Shown here piece by piece: positions 26,708-36,398 of a DNA stretch of 62,378 nt (its first letter is position 1; every line of letters starts with the position of its first letter). Origin of the DNA: Planktothrix serta PCC 8927. Its GTDB lineage: Bacteria > Cyanobacteriota > Cyanobacteriia > Cyanobacteriales > Microcoleaceae. The DNA is taken from NCBI RefSeq assembly GCF_900010725.2, contig NZ_LR734876.1, positions 62,319-124,696 of the forward strand, written 5' to 3'. Made by a program: the position numbers and the translations under genes. Under the pieces are notes generated by a model, which was given only the letters and a program-made list of their open reading frames with translations, was not told where the DNA came from and made no database searches.

Positions 26708-27973
26708 GTGAAAATTCTAATTGTTGGAAATGGGGGACGGGAACACGCCATCGCTTGGACATTGCTCCAGTCACCCAAGGTTGAAAAAGTATTTTGTACC
26801 CCTGGGAATGGAGGGACGGCTACCCTCAAAGGCTGTGAAAATTATCCGATTTCCGTTGAAGATTTTGAAGGGATTAAAAATTTAGTGGAAACTCAGGGAA
26901 TATCCTTAGTTGTCGTGGGGCCAGAATTACCCCTCGCTTTGGGAATTACCGACTATTTACAACAACACAATATTAAAGTATTCGGCCCTAACCAAGCCGG
27001 AGCGCAACTCGAAGCCAGTAAAGCTTGGTCAAAAGCTTTCATGGAAGACGCCGGAATTCCGACTGCTAAAGCGGCTGTCTTTACCGATGCTGACACTGCT
27101 AAAGCCTATATTCAAACCGTCCCTATTGTGGTTAAAGCCGATGGGTTAGCCGCCGGAAAGGGTGTCACCGTTGCGACGACCGTTGAAATGGCCTATGAAG
27201 CCATTGATACGATTTTCGCCGGAGAATTTGGCCAGGATAACCTGCGGGTTGTGGTGGAGGACTTTTTAAGCGGACAGGAAGCATCTGTACTCGCCCTCAC
27301 AGACGGCCTAACCATTCGCCCCTTAGTTCCCGCCCAAGACCATAAACAAGCCGGAGAAGGGGATACTGGCCCCAATACGGGGGGCATGGGTGCTTATGCT
27401 CCCACTCCCATTGTTCCTCCTGAACTCCTGTCCCGTGTGCAACAGCAGGTCTTAGAACCTACTTTAGCCACCCTGCGTCAACGGGGAATTAACTATTGCG
27501 GGGTGGTGTATGCGGGGTTAATGATTTCCCCAGAAGGTGAAATTCAGGTTTTGGAATTTAACTGTCGGTTTGGCGACCCGGAAACCCAAGCGGTGCTGGC
27601 GTTATTAGAAACTCCCTTAGAGGAAGTTCTACTCGCCTGTTGTGAACAACGTTTAGAACAAATTTCTCTGACCTGGAAATCTGGGGTTTCCGTTTGTGTG
27701 GTTTTAGCTTCTGGGGGTTATCCAGGTTCTTATCAAAAAGGCAAGGTCATCACCGGAATACAAGAGGCTGAAGCATCTGGGGCCATTGTCTTCCATGCGG
27801 GAACCAAACTCCAAGACGGCCAAATTCTCACCGATGGCGGACGAGTTTTAGGGGTTACGGCTATTGGGTCTAGCTTCAAAGATGCCATCACCCAAACCTA
27901 CAAAGCCGTTGACTGTATTAACTTTGAAGGACTCTATTACCGTCGGGATATTGGGTTTAGGGTTGACCATTAA
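26708..27973 (+). CDS. purD: Phosphoribosylamine-glycine ligase (GAR synthetase)
   Basis: ATP-grasp enzyme joining glycine to phosphoribosylamine in purine synthesis. At 421 aa it begins with a GTG and reads MKILIVGNGGREHAIAW, the family hallmark. Further motifs are VVKADGLAAGKGV (residues about 142-154, nucleotide binding), DHKQAGEGDTGPNTGGMGAY and EFNCRFGDPETQAVL, the metal-binding strand. Standalone, with a 244-bp AT-rich leader on one side and a repeat-filled gap on the other. Confidence 0.97.
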   Translation: MKILIVGNGGREHAIAWTLLQSPKVEKVFCTPGNGGTATLKGCENYPISVEDFEGIKNLVETQGISLVVVGPELPLALGITDYLQQHNIKVFGPNQAGAQLEASKAWSKAFMEDAGIPTAKAAVFTDADTAKAYIQTVPIVVKADGLAAGKGVTVATTVEMAYEAIDTIFAGEFGQDNLRVVVEDFLSGQEASVLALTDGLTIRPLVPAQDHKQAGEGDTGPNTGGMGAYAPTPIVPPELLSRVQQQVLEPTLATLRQRGINYCGVVYAGLMISPEGEIQVLEFNCRFGDPETQAVLALLETPLEEVLLACCEQRLEQISLTWKSGVSVCVVLASGGYPGSYQKGKVITGIQEAEASGAIVFHAGTKLQDGQILTDGGRVLGVTAIGSSFKDAITQTYKAVDCINFEGLYYRRDIGFRVDH

Positions 27974-28291
27974 CAGTTATCAGTTGTAGGGGCGGGGTTA
28001 CCCCGCCCGTACTCAGTTATCAGTTAAGAAGTAGACAGTTGATTCACTTACAAAGCTAGAGTCTGTAGCGACCGGATTTAACTGGCTTTCAGGAGATAGC
28101 CAGACATTAGGCGGATTTATACGTCGCCCCGACCCACTGATAACTGATGACTGATGACTGATGACTGATTACCGATAACGCCTGTTAAGATATATAGTTA
28201 ACAAAACTTAATTTTATAGTGGGGCAAGATTCTGCCTGTTAACAGGCGAATATGTCAAATCGACAAATCAGGAACCATTACTGTATCGTCG
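27974..28291. other. purD-nblS gap with heptamer repeats
   Basis: 318 bp. It has the purD hairpin, loose CAGTTATC units, and an ACTGATG array (28136-28170), then about 120 bp of leader before nblS. No gene is visible on either strand. Confidence 0.65.
27990..28008 (+). terminator. Hairpin after purD
   Basis: GGGCGGGG-TTA-CCCCGCCC, an 8-bp GC stem 16 bp after the purD stop. No T-run follows. It may act as a terminator and belongs to the GTAGGGGCG repeat family. Confidence 0.5.
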
Positions 28292-30550
28292 ATGAACCCA
28301 GATTTGCCCCTTAACCCTCAACCCCGAAATCGTCCTGAAATGCTGAGAGTCCTCAAAAAAATCGGTGACATTATTGGTAGATGGTGGTCAGAGTTTACCC
28401 TGCAAACTCGGTTAATGGCGGGAGCAACTCTGGTGGTTTCCTTATTGATGAGTAGTTTAACTTTTTGGGCGGTTAATACCATTCAAGAAGATGCTCGTCT
28501 CAATGATACTCGTTACGGTCGAGATTTAGGGTTACTTTTAGCCGCCAATGTTGCCCCTTTAATTGCTGAAGAAAAACGGGATGAAGTCGCGCGATTTTCT
28601 CGTCAATTTTACACCAGTACCTCTAGTGTCCGTTATATGTTGTATGCGGATCAAGAGGGGGAAATTTATCTCGGTTTACCCTTTTCTGACTCGGCGGTGC
28701 AAAATTCTTTAACTTTGCGTCGGCGGATGCAATTACCGGATAATTTTTTAGCCAGTGTAGAGACGGGAAATTTTGCTGATTTACCGATGGTAAGACAGCA
28801 TTTAACACCGGGCGGAGAAGTGACGGATGTTTTTGTTCCGATGATGCACAATGGCAATTATTTAGGAATTTTAGCGATTGGAATTAATCCTAATCCTACC
28901 GTTGTTGTCTCCTCAAATTTAACCCGTGATGTGACATTAGCGGTGTTTGTTTCGATTTGGGTGATGGTGATTTTAGGGGCGGTTTTTAATGCCTTAACCA
29001 TTACTCAACCGATTAAAGAATTAGTCCAAGGCGTTAAAAATATTACGGCGGGAAATTTTAATCAACGGGTGGATTTACCCTTTGGAGGAGAATTAGGAGA
29101 ATTAATTTATAGCTTTAATGAAATGGCGGAACGCCTAGAAAGTTTTGAAGAACAAAATTTTGAAGAACTAACAGCCGAAAAAGCAAAGTTAGAAACCTTA
29201 GTTTCAACGATTGCTGATGGGGCAGTTTTAATTGATGCCGAACTGAATTTAATGTTAGTGAATCCTACCGCCCGCCGTCTATTTGGCTGGGAAGGGACAA
29301 CGGTGATTGGTAATAATGTTCTCAACTTTTTACCCCTATTGGTAGCCGAAGAATTATCACAACCTTTACAAAAAATTGCGAGTGGAACATTGGAGGGGGG
29401 CGAGTTTCGTTGTTCTTTGGGAGAACCGACAAATCGAACATTACGGATTTTAGTAACAACGGTTTTATTACATAAATCTCCGGGTTCAGAACCTTTGTGT
29501 CATAGTTGTACTCATGATACGGATAATAGTTGTGAATTATCGGAACGTCCTAACGTTCAAGAATGTACGTTATATGACTATGAACTGATGGCAACCCATA
29601 CCGAAGAAGGGAATTATCGGGAAAGTTTAAAAGGGATTGCGATGACGATTCAGGATATTACGCGGGAAGTGGAGTTAAATGATGCTAAAAGTCAATTTAT
29701 TAGTAACGTTTCCCATGAATTAAGAACGCCTTTATTTAATATTAAATCTTTTATTGAAACTTTGCATGATTATGGCGAAGATTTAACGGAAGAAGAACGC
29801 ATGGAATTTTTAGCAACGGCGAATCATGAGACGGATCGTTTAACTCGTTTAGTTAATGATGTGTTAGATTTGTCTCGGTTAGAATCTTGCCGGATCTATC
29901 ATTTTGAAGGCGTTGATATGGCGCAAGTTGTGGAACAAACCTTGAGAACCTATCAACTGAATGCTAAGGATAAAGGGATTGAACTCAGTCGAGAAATAGA
30001 ACCCGATTTACCTGGGGTTTTAGGACATTATGATTTATTGTTGCAAGTGGTAACGAATTTAGTCGGAAATTCTCTAAAATTTACTCCTTCAGGAGGACGA
30101 GTCATTATTCGGGTTTATTTGTTAGAAGACAATGATCTCAAGATTAATCAAGAAGTTGAAGAAATCGAAAAAGGGGGCTGGATTATTTCGCCGCCACCGC
30201 CTCGTCCCATTGATTTACATTTAGTTAAAAATCAACCCAAAACTCGTTATATTCGCACTGAAGTTTCGGATACAGGAACGGGAATTGCGCCGGAAGATCA
30301 AGATGCTGTGTTTACTCGGTTTTTCCGGGTAGAAAATCGAGTTCATACTTTAGAAGGAACCGGATTAGGGTTGTCTATTGTTAAAAATATTATTGAAAAA
30401 CATCGCAGTCAAGTCCATTTAATTAGTGAGTTGGGCGTGGGAACAACTTTCTGGTTCGATTTAGCTGTGTGTCAGGAAGAAACACAATCTCTTGCTTTCA
30501 GCAATGATATTTTTATCGGAGAACCTTCGATTTCCATTTCTAAAATATAG
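28292..30550 (+). CDS. nblS: NblS/Hik33 (DspA)-type membrane histidine kinase
   Basis: The high-light and nutrient-stress sensor kinase of cyanobacteria, related to plastid Ycf26. At 752 aa the order is: short cytosolic N-tail; membrane helix (about 41-64); periplasmic loop with NDTRYGRDLGLLLAANVAPLIA; second helix (about 210-235); HAMP (PIKELVQGVKNITAGNFNQRV); coiled coil; PAS domain (about 300-460); HisKA (FISNVSHELRTPL, His near 475); and HATPase with NLVGNSLKFTPSGG, DTGTGIAPEDQ and GTGLGLSIV. It partners with RpaB/SrrA-type regulators. An unusual Cys cluster (CHSC...C...C, residues about 403-425) sits inside the PAS region. The start may be the ATG at 28292 or the M at codon 17. Confidence 0.9.
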   Translation: MNPDLPLNPQPRNRPEMLRVLKKIGDIIGRWWSEFTLQTRLMAGATLVVSLLMSSLTFWAVNTIQEDARLNDTRYGRDLGLLLAANVAPLIAEEKRDEVARFSRQFYTSTSSVRYMLYADQEGEIYLGLPFSDSAVQNSLTLRRRMQLPDNFLASVETGNFADLPMVRQHLTPGGEVTDVFVPMMHNGNYLGILAIGINPNPTVVVSSNLTRDVTLAVFVSIWVMVILGAVFNALTITQPIKELVQGVKNITAGNFNQRVDLPFGGELGELIYSFNEMAERLESFEEQNFEELTAEKAKLETLVSTIADGAVLIDAELNLMLVNPTARRLFGWEGTTVIGNNVLNFLPLLVAEELSQPLQKIASGTLEGGEFRCSLGEPTNRTLRILVTTVLLHKSPGSEPLCHSCTHDTDNSCELSERPNVQECTLYDYELMATHTEEGNYRESLKGIAMTIQDITREVELNDAKSQFISNVSHELRTPLFNIKSFIETLHDYGEDLTEEERMEFLATANHETDRLTRLVNDVLDLSRLESCRIYHFEGVDMAQVVEQTLRTYQLNAKDKGIELSREIEPDLPGVLGHYDLLLQVVTNLVGNSLKFTPSGGRVIIRVYLLEDNDLKINQEVEEIEKGGWIISPPPPRPIDLHLVKNQPKTRYIRTEVSDTGTGIAPEDQDAVFTRFFRVENRVHTLEGTGLGLSIVKNIIEKHRSQVHLISELGVGTTFWFDLAVCQEETQSLAFSNDIFIGEPSISISKI

Positions 30551-30602
30551 TAAGAAGAAAAAACTTTTTTTTCTTAAATGTTAAATTAAAATATTAGTTA
30601 AA

Positions 30603-32285
30603 ATGCGTTTTTTGAAATCTAAATATCAGGTAATTTTCCTGATTATTTTAATGATTCTCAGTCTGAGTTTAATCACTGTACCAAAAGCTGGAGGACAAGT
30701 TCCACCCGTTAATTCTTTAAACAATTTTTTAACTCCTGATCAAGATTCCGCAATTGTTCAAGCAACCGTGAGATTAGACGGTCAGGAATTATTTCAAATT
30801 ACCGCACCTCGTGTGAGTGATGATGAAAATGGAAATCCTGCTATTAATCGCCGCATCAGAAAAATAGAAAATAGACTTTTATTTATTGTTAATAGTAATT
30901 TGGATGTCAATACTTTACAAGTTTTTTATCAAATTAAAAATAATTTACCTGTAATTTATGCCTCTTGGAAAGAGCGAGAAAGACCCTATGAAATTATGAG
31001 TGTTACGTCATTAGATGCCGAAATTGATGGGGTTGATCCTGAAAGTCAGGCAACGGAATTAATTCCAATTATTAAAGAAGGAATTTTACAAGCGAAATCA
31101 GAACGTCATTCTGACTTTTTAAAACAAAAATTTGCCATGGCTTTTTCTCTGCTATTGGGAATTTCCATAGCAATAGCTTTAGTTTCCTATCGGCAAAAAC
31201 AATTAAAGAAAAAATGGGAAATTCTCTCAGAAAATATTCCATCCCATCCTTTAAATGATGATAAACCCAAACCGATTACCGATGTTAATTCGGAGCAATC
31301 AAATCAAGAATTTATTGAGATCAAGAAGCAAATTAATTGGAATACATTTCAACGCCAAGCTTTGCAAATCTTAAAAATTATCATCGTTTACACGGCTTTT
31401 TTTATTATTTTAGGCTTGTTTCCTCAAACTCGCTATTATCAATTAATCTTAAGAACAATTAATATTTTATTAATTATCACAATTTTTATCTATTTTTCTA
31501 ATCGCTTAACCCTTCTGTTTATTGATCGGTTTATGACCGCCTTAGAAGATTCGTCTTTTTTTATTGTTAATCCTGATGTTTCTCGTCGCAGTTCTTTACG
31601 AGCTTACACCTTAGCTCAAACTTTAAAAAGTATTGCTATTGTGGTTTGGTTGATCATTTGGATTATTACAATTTTGGCGGTTTTAAAGGTCAATTCTGCC
31701 AGTATTTTAGCCGCAGGGGGGTTAATTAGTTTGGCTTTATCAATTATGTTCAATGATTTAATTAAAGATATTCTTACTGGGGTATTTATTCTAATTGATG
31801 ACCAATTTGCAGTGGGAGATGTGATTACCATTGGTCAACTCTCAGGTAAAGTGGAGAATATGAATTTAAGAATTACTCAACTGCGAAATACAAACGGGAA
31901 TTTAATTACTGTCCCTAACCGAATTATTACCAGCGTTGAAAATCTTTCTAATGGTTGGTCACAGGTAGATTTAACTCTAAATGTGGATTATTATACCGAT
32001 GTTGATCAAGCGATTCAAGTCGTTAATGAAGTGGCTCAAACGATGAATCAAGACCCCGACTGGAGTTTCTATATTTTAGAACCGCCAACTGTATTGGGAG
32101 TCGATGAACTTAATCATACCGGAATCGGAATTCGGATTTTTATTAAAACTCAACCTCTACAACAATGGCCGGTCGCACGAGAATATCGACGCCGTTTAAA
32201 AATTGCCTTTGATCAAAATAATATTTCCATTGGTATTCCCCAGCAAAACATTCAATTCACAAATTCTCACCGAATCAATCAATAA
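30603..32285 (+). CDS. MscS family mechanosensitive channel
   Basis: 560 aa. An N-terminal signal or first helix (LIILMILSLSLI) precedes a periplasmic domain (about residues 30-175) rich in charged sequence, then several membrane helices. The MscS core is GGLISLALSIMFNDLIKDILTGVFILIDDQFAVGDVI (residues about 374-411), followed by the beta domain (NGNLITVPNRIITSVENLSNGW). It releases solutes at low osmolarity. The large extra N-terminal domain is not in small MscS and may be regulatory. The gene starts 52 bp after nblS and could be in the same operon. Confidence 0.88.
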   Translation: MRFLKSKYQVIFLIILMILSLSLITVPKAGGQVPPVNSLNNFLTPDQDSAIVQATVRLDGQELFQITAPRVSDDENGNPAINRRIRKIENRLLFIVNSNLDVNTLQVFYQIKNNLPVIYASWKERERPYEIMSVTSLDAEIDGVDPESQATELIPIIKEGILQAKSERHSDFLKQKFAMAFSLLLGISIAIALVSYRQKQLKKKWEILSENIPSHPLNDDKPKPITDVNSEQSNQEFIEIKKQINWNTFQRQALQILKIIIVYTAFFIILGLFPQTRYYQLILRTINILLIITIFIYFSNRLTLLFIDRFMTALEDSSFFIVNPDVSRRSSLRAYTLAQTLKSIAIVVWLIIWIITILAVLKVNSASILAAGGLISLALSIMFNDLIKDILTGVFILIDDQFAVGDVITIGQLSGKVENMNLRITQLRNTNGNLITVPNRIITSVENLSNGWSQVDLTLNVDYYTDVDQAIQVVNEVAQTMNQDPDWSFYILEPPTVLGVDELNHTGIGIRIFIKTQPLQQWPVAREYRRRLKIAFDQNNISIGIPQQNIQFTNSHRINQ

Positions 32286-32515
32286 AAGGCTGTAAATAAA
32301 ACTTGCGATCGCTAAACTATGATATGATTCACTCGCTTTGTTGATTCTGTCCCAGTGGGACAAATCAGCGTTTTTCAGACGGTGTGAGGATTCGAGCTTC
32401 CGACTGTTCGCCAACAACTGACGACAGCGAAGACAATCCCGATTTGGTGTGGCTGTGGGAGTGTAAAACCTTGACCCAGGTTCAATTATTAATTCAGGTT
32501 CTTAGCGTGTCACGA

Positions 32516-34435
32516 ATGGGAAAAACTCTATTTTTGCGTTGGTTACTACCCAGTTTAACGAGCTTTTTTATCCTGACCTCTCCCGCCCAAGCAGCAAGAC
32601 TGCAATCTTGGCAATTTGAAACGGCTCAAAACCGCTTGACCTTTACAACAGATAGCGGAGTACAACCGAAAGCTCAACTCCTGTCCAATCCCACCCGCTT
32701 AGTGATTGACTTACCCGGAACCAGTTTAGGCGGTGTTACCCGTCAACAGGCCGTTGGGGGAGCGATTCGGGAAATTCGAGTCGGTCAGGTGGATAACCAA
32801 ACCGCCCGGATTGTGGTGGAATTGGCTAATGGTTATACCCTCGATCCTCAAGGGGTACAATTTCGGGGGATTTCTCCCAGTCAGTGGACGGTACAACTGC
32901 CTTCCCCTCAAGCGATTGGCACACCTAACCCTGTAGCACGGCCTAATCCTGTACCACGGCCCAATCCTGTCGCTACCACACCTCGCCCTCCCGTCCCCTC
33001 CCAGTCTCCAATTCCCCAACAGACGGTTAATCGTTCTATTCCCAATCAAGCTCAAACGACCTTGGCACAGGTGGAAGTTCGAGAGGGGGGCATTGTGCTA
33101 CACACCACAGGCAGAATGCCCAATATTGAATTTAAACAAAGTCAAGATCGCAGTTGGATGACCTTAGACATCCTCGGTGCAACCTTAGCCACTCGTTCAA
33201 GCACTGCGGGAAAACAGGTGAATCGAGATGGAGTCAGTATTACTCAAGTTACTCAACTCTCCAGCACCCCCCCAGTGGTTCGGGTAACGATGAGTACCCC
33301 GAAGCGAAATCAAAATTGGCAAGCCAGAGCCGCGGCCGGAGGCGTGGCGGTTTGGCCCCAAGGAGGGACACCTCCGGCGGTTCAACTGTCGGCCGGGTTT
33401 GCTACGGTTAAATCCGTTGAAATCCGTAACCAACAGCTTCTCATCCAAGCGGATCAACCCCTGAACTATAGTAGTGGTTGGGATGCGGAAACCCAGTCTT
33501 ATAGTATTACGTTTTTCTCGGCGGGCTTGGCTGAGGGCGTATCCCTACCCCAACGACAGGTAGGAAGTCCGATTATTTGGACGAGGTTACGTCGGGAAGA
33601 CCCAGAAACCTTTACCCTATTAATTAAGCCTGCAACTCGGATTGAAGTCGGACAAATTAGCCAAAGTAGTCCTCAACAATTGGCTTTACCTTTTGTCGGA
33701 GAGGGATTAGGCGTTACTCCTTCAGGGCGTACCCCCGTGGCGACGGTTCCGACTCCCAATCCTAGACCCCTTCCTCCCAGAACGAATACCAATCCATCAC
33801 CCTTTCCGCCTCGTTCTAATCTCCCGCGAACTAATACAAATCCGTTACCGTTTCCACCGCGTTCAGCGACTCCACCCTCAAACAATCCCCTTCCCAATAG
33901 TCGGGTGGTGGTGATTATTGATCCTGGACATGGCGGAAGTGATGCGGGTGCTGTGGGGGTGGGAGGACTCCGAGAAAAAGATGTAGTGTTGTCGATTTCT
34001 CAACAGGTGGCTCAGATTTTGCAACAAAATGGAGTACAAGCGGTGATGACTCGTTTGGATGATCGCACCGTTGAGTTAGAACCGCGTGTGGATATGGCGA
34101 ATCGCATGAATGCGACGTTGTTTGTCAGTATTCACGCGAATGCAGCGACCAATGCGGCGGCGAGTGGGATTGAAACGTTTTACTATAGCAGTGGTTCTCG
34201 TCTGGCTCAATATATTCAAAATAATATTATGAGCAGTTTTTCAAACCTGCCTAATCGAGGGGTTAAACAAGCGCGTTTTTATGTACTACGAAATACTTCT
34301 ATGCCTTCGGTGTTAGTGGAAACGGGGTTCGTGAGTAATAATTATGATGCTTATATGTTAGCTGATCCAGCCCAAAGGAGTCGCATGGCTCAAGCGATCG
34401 CCCAAGGGATTCTTCAATATTTGCGAGGTAACTAA
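32516..34435 (+). CDS. N-acetylmuramoyl-L-alanine amidase with AMIN domains
   Basis: About 639 aa from the ATG at 32516. The frame extends upstream to a GTG at 32384, but the M at 32516 starts a good signal peptide (MGKTLFLRWLLPSLTSFFIL...PAQA). Two AMIN-type beta domains (about 30-130 and 190-330) are joined by Pro-rich linkers, followed by an Amidase_3 domain with IDPGHGGSDAG, REKDVVL, SIHANA and VLVETGFVS that give the zinc ligands and catalytic Glu. The enzyme cuts peptides off glycan strands, probably for daughter-cell separation and septal junctions, and acts in the periplasm. Confidence 0.93.
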   Translation: MGKTLFLRWLLPSLTSFFILTSPAQAARLQSWQFETAQNRLTFTTDSGVQPKAQLLSNPTRLVIDLPGTSLGGVTRQQAVGGAIREIRVGQVDNQTARIVVELANGYTLDPQGVQFRGISPSQWTVQLPSPQAIGTPNPVARPNPVPRPNPVATTPRPPVPSQSPIPQQTVNRSIPNQAQTTLAQVEVREGGIVLHTTGRMPNIEFKQSQDRSWMTLDILGATLATRSSTAGKQVNRDGVSITQVTQLSSTPPVVRVTMSTPKRNQNWQARAAAGGVAVWPQGGTPPAVQLSAGFATVKSVEIRNQQLLIQADQPLNYSSGWDAETQSYSITFFSAGLAEGVSLPQRQVGSPIIWTRLRREDPETFTLLIKPATRIEVGQISQSSPQQLALPFVGEGLGVTPSGRTPVATVPTPNPRPLPPRTNTNPSPFPPRSNLPRTNTNPLPFPPRSATPPSNNPLPNSRVVVIIDPGHGGSDAGAVGVGGLREKDVVLSISQQVAQILQQNGVQAVMTRLDDRTVELEPRVDMANRMNATLFVSIHANAATNAAASGIETFYYSSGSRLAQYIQNNIMSSFSNLPNRGVKQARFYVLRNTSMPSVLVETGFVSNNYDAYMLADPAQRSRMAQAIAQGILQYLRGN

Positions 34436-34472
34436 CCGATATAAAAGTAATAAGTACGAAAAAACCGAATTT

Positions 34473-35651
34473 CTACTTAGACGAACGAACTAATAAAAAA
34501 CTTGCAATTCCAATCCCTAAAAATGTCGGCAACCAAGCCGCGAAGAAGGGGGTAAGAATTTCTTTTTGACCGAATGCTCCGGTGATAAACGAGAGTAAAT
34601 AATATCCGAAAATAACGATAACGCTAATCCCAAAACTGGTGGCTCGGCTGGTACTTTGGGGTCTACTTCCTAATGCAATACCCAATAAAGCAAAGACAAC
34701 ACAGGAGAAAGGGAGAGCATATTTTTGTTGAATTCTAACTTTAGTTTTAATAACTTTTTGTTGATCACCACTCAATTTCATTAATTTTAAATAATCTTGA
34801 GCTTGAGCAATATTCATCTCATCAAAATCTCGTTTTCGGGATGCTAAATCCAGGGGAGTTCGGGAGAGTTGAATCTGTTTATGATCAAACCGAACAATAT
34901 TACGATAGGAACCATCGGGATTAACAATATAAATCGTACCATTAAAAAAATCCCAGGTTTTTTGGGCAAAATTCCAATTGGCATATTTGGAAGAAATAAT
35001 TTGAGTTAATTCCGGTTGGGAACGATCTAAAATCGTCACTTCCAACATTTGACCCCGATCAAATCTTTCGGCATAAAATAACCGCACTAAGCGACTAAAT
35101 TTTTTATCGGTTCCTTCTATTTTGATTTTCTCATATTCGGGATAAAAAATATTATCTTCCTGAAGGGGAAGGTTGCCTTCATTTAACGCTTGTTCATAGG
35201 TGACAGAGGCTTTATAATTAGCCGCCGGAACAATCACTTCATTAAAAGCAAAAGTTAAACCCGTGATTAATAAACTAAAAATCAATGTAGGAATTACCAA
35301 GCGATATAAACTAATTCCACAACTTTTCAGGGCAATTAATTCACTATCACTGGATAAACGACCATAAACCATTAACGTACTTAAAATCATCGCCATTGGA
35401 AATGCCAAAACGATAAATTCAGGCATTCTTAATAGAAAAATTTCCACCGCGATCGCCACTGCTAAACCCGATTCTGCCACTTGTCGAACTAAGTCAAAAA
35501 CCGTTCCAACTGTTAAGGCAACCGAACTAAATAATCCCACTCCAAACACAAAGGGAGGAATTAATTCTTGGATTAAATATCGATCCAAAATCGAAATAGA
35601 GGGCGGGATAAATTTCCCAGAACTGAAGGGCTTAGGAAGAGTGATTTTCAT
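34473..35651 (-). CDS. LptF/LptG-type (YjgP/YjgQ) permease
   Basis: 392-aa permease with the two-part membrane layout of LptF/G: helices near residues 25-130, a large beta-jellyroll periplasmic region (about 130-300) and C-terminal helices. Motifs include PIPP-like LIPPFVFGVGLFSSV near the start and GIALGSRPQS before the last helices. It is the membrane partner of the LptB gene directly upstream (4-bp overlap) for lipopolysaccharide export. Only one permease is present here, as in many cyanobacteria. Confidence 0.9.
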   Translation of the reverse strand: MKITLPKPFSSGKFIPPSISILDRYLIQELIPPFVFGVGLFSSVALTVGTVFDLVRQVAESGLAVAIAVEIFLLRMPEFIVLAFPMAMILSTLMVYGRLSSDSELIALKSCGISLYRLVIPTLIFSLLITGLTFAFNEVIVPAANYKASVTYEQALNEGNLPLQEDNIFYPEYEKIKIEGTDKKFSRLVRLFYAERFDRGQMLEVTILDRSQPELTQIISSKYANWNFAQKTWDFFNGTIYIVNPDGSYRNIVRFDHKQIQLSRTPLDLASRKRDFDEMNIAQAQDYLKLMKLSGDQQKVIKTKVRIQQKYALPFSCVVFALLGIALGSRPQSTSRATSFGISVIVIFGYYLLSFITGAFGQKEILTPFFAAWLPTFLGIGIASFLLVRSSK

Positions 35652-36376
35652 AGTTGAAAACTGTCGCCAAGGTAATACTGCCGCACTAGAGGATTATTGT
35701 AGAGTTCTTCGGCGGTTCCTGATGCAAAAATTTGTCCATCTCGCATTATATAAGCTCGATCTGTAATCGCTAAGGTTTCTCGGACGTTATGATCCGTAAT
35801 CAAAATTCCTAAATTGCGAGTGCGTAACTGAGCTACAATTTCTTGAATTTCAGAAACCGCAATCGGGTCAACTCCAGCAAAAGGTTCATCTAAGAGTAAA
35901 AACTGAGGCAATTCTAACCCCGCCGCTAAAGCACGGGCTAATTCTGTCCGTCGTCGTTCTCCCCCAGAAACTTGATAGCCTAAAGTTGAGGCAACTTTTT
36001 CTAAACGAAACTCCCGCAACAGGGTATGGAGACGTTTTTGCCACAAATACCGAGGAACACGGGTTTGTTGCAACACCAATAAAATATTATCCCTGACACT
36101 GAGATGGCGGAAAATACTCGCCTCTTGAGCTAAATAACCAATGCCTAACCGAGCACGTTGATGAATGGGTAAATGGGTAATATCCAGTTCATTGAGATAA
36201 ACATTCCCTTGAGTCGGTTTTTCTAACCCCGTTGCGATATAGAATGTTGTGGTTTTACCAGCACCATTAGGCCCTAATAATCCCACAATTTCCCCTTGAG
36301 AAACAGAGAGATTAACTCGACTGACAACGGTGCGTTTCCGGTAGGATTTGTGAATATTCTCCAGCACTATTTTCAT
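35648..36376 (-). CDS. lptB: Lipopolysaccharide export ABC transporter ATPase
   Basis: 242 aa, a single ABC ATPase. Walker A GLLGPNGAGKTTTFY (residues about 32-46), signature VSGGERRRTELARALA, Walker B FLLLDEPFAGVDP and switch DHNVRETL. The DEPFAGVDP and GRGGLYL-like contexts fit LptB. It drives LPS extraction from the inner membrane with the LptF/G permease whose start overlaps its stop; the LptA-like gene lies 22 bp upstream, forming a three-gene operon. Confidence 0.93.
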   Translation of the reverse strand: MKIVLENIHKSYRKRTVVSRVNLSVSQGEIVGLLGPNGAGKTTTFYIATGLEKPTQGNVYLNELDITHLPIHQRARLGIGYLAQEASIFRHLSVRDNILLVLQQTRVPRYLWQKRLHTLLREFRLEKVASTLGYQVSGGERRRTELARALAAGLELPQFLLLDEPFAGVDPIAVSEIQEIVAQLRTRNLGILITDHNVRETLAITDRAYIMRDGQIFASGTAEELYNNPLVRQYYLGDSFQL

Positions 36377-36398
36377 AACGGAATTTGTCAGAAATCAT

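Noticed and set aside
32726-33457. Overlapping ORFs on both strands within the amidase gene
   Set aside because: Shadows of the Pro/Arg-rich codons of the amidase; no family resemblance.
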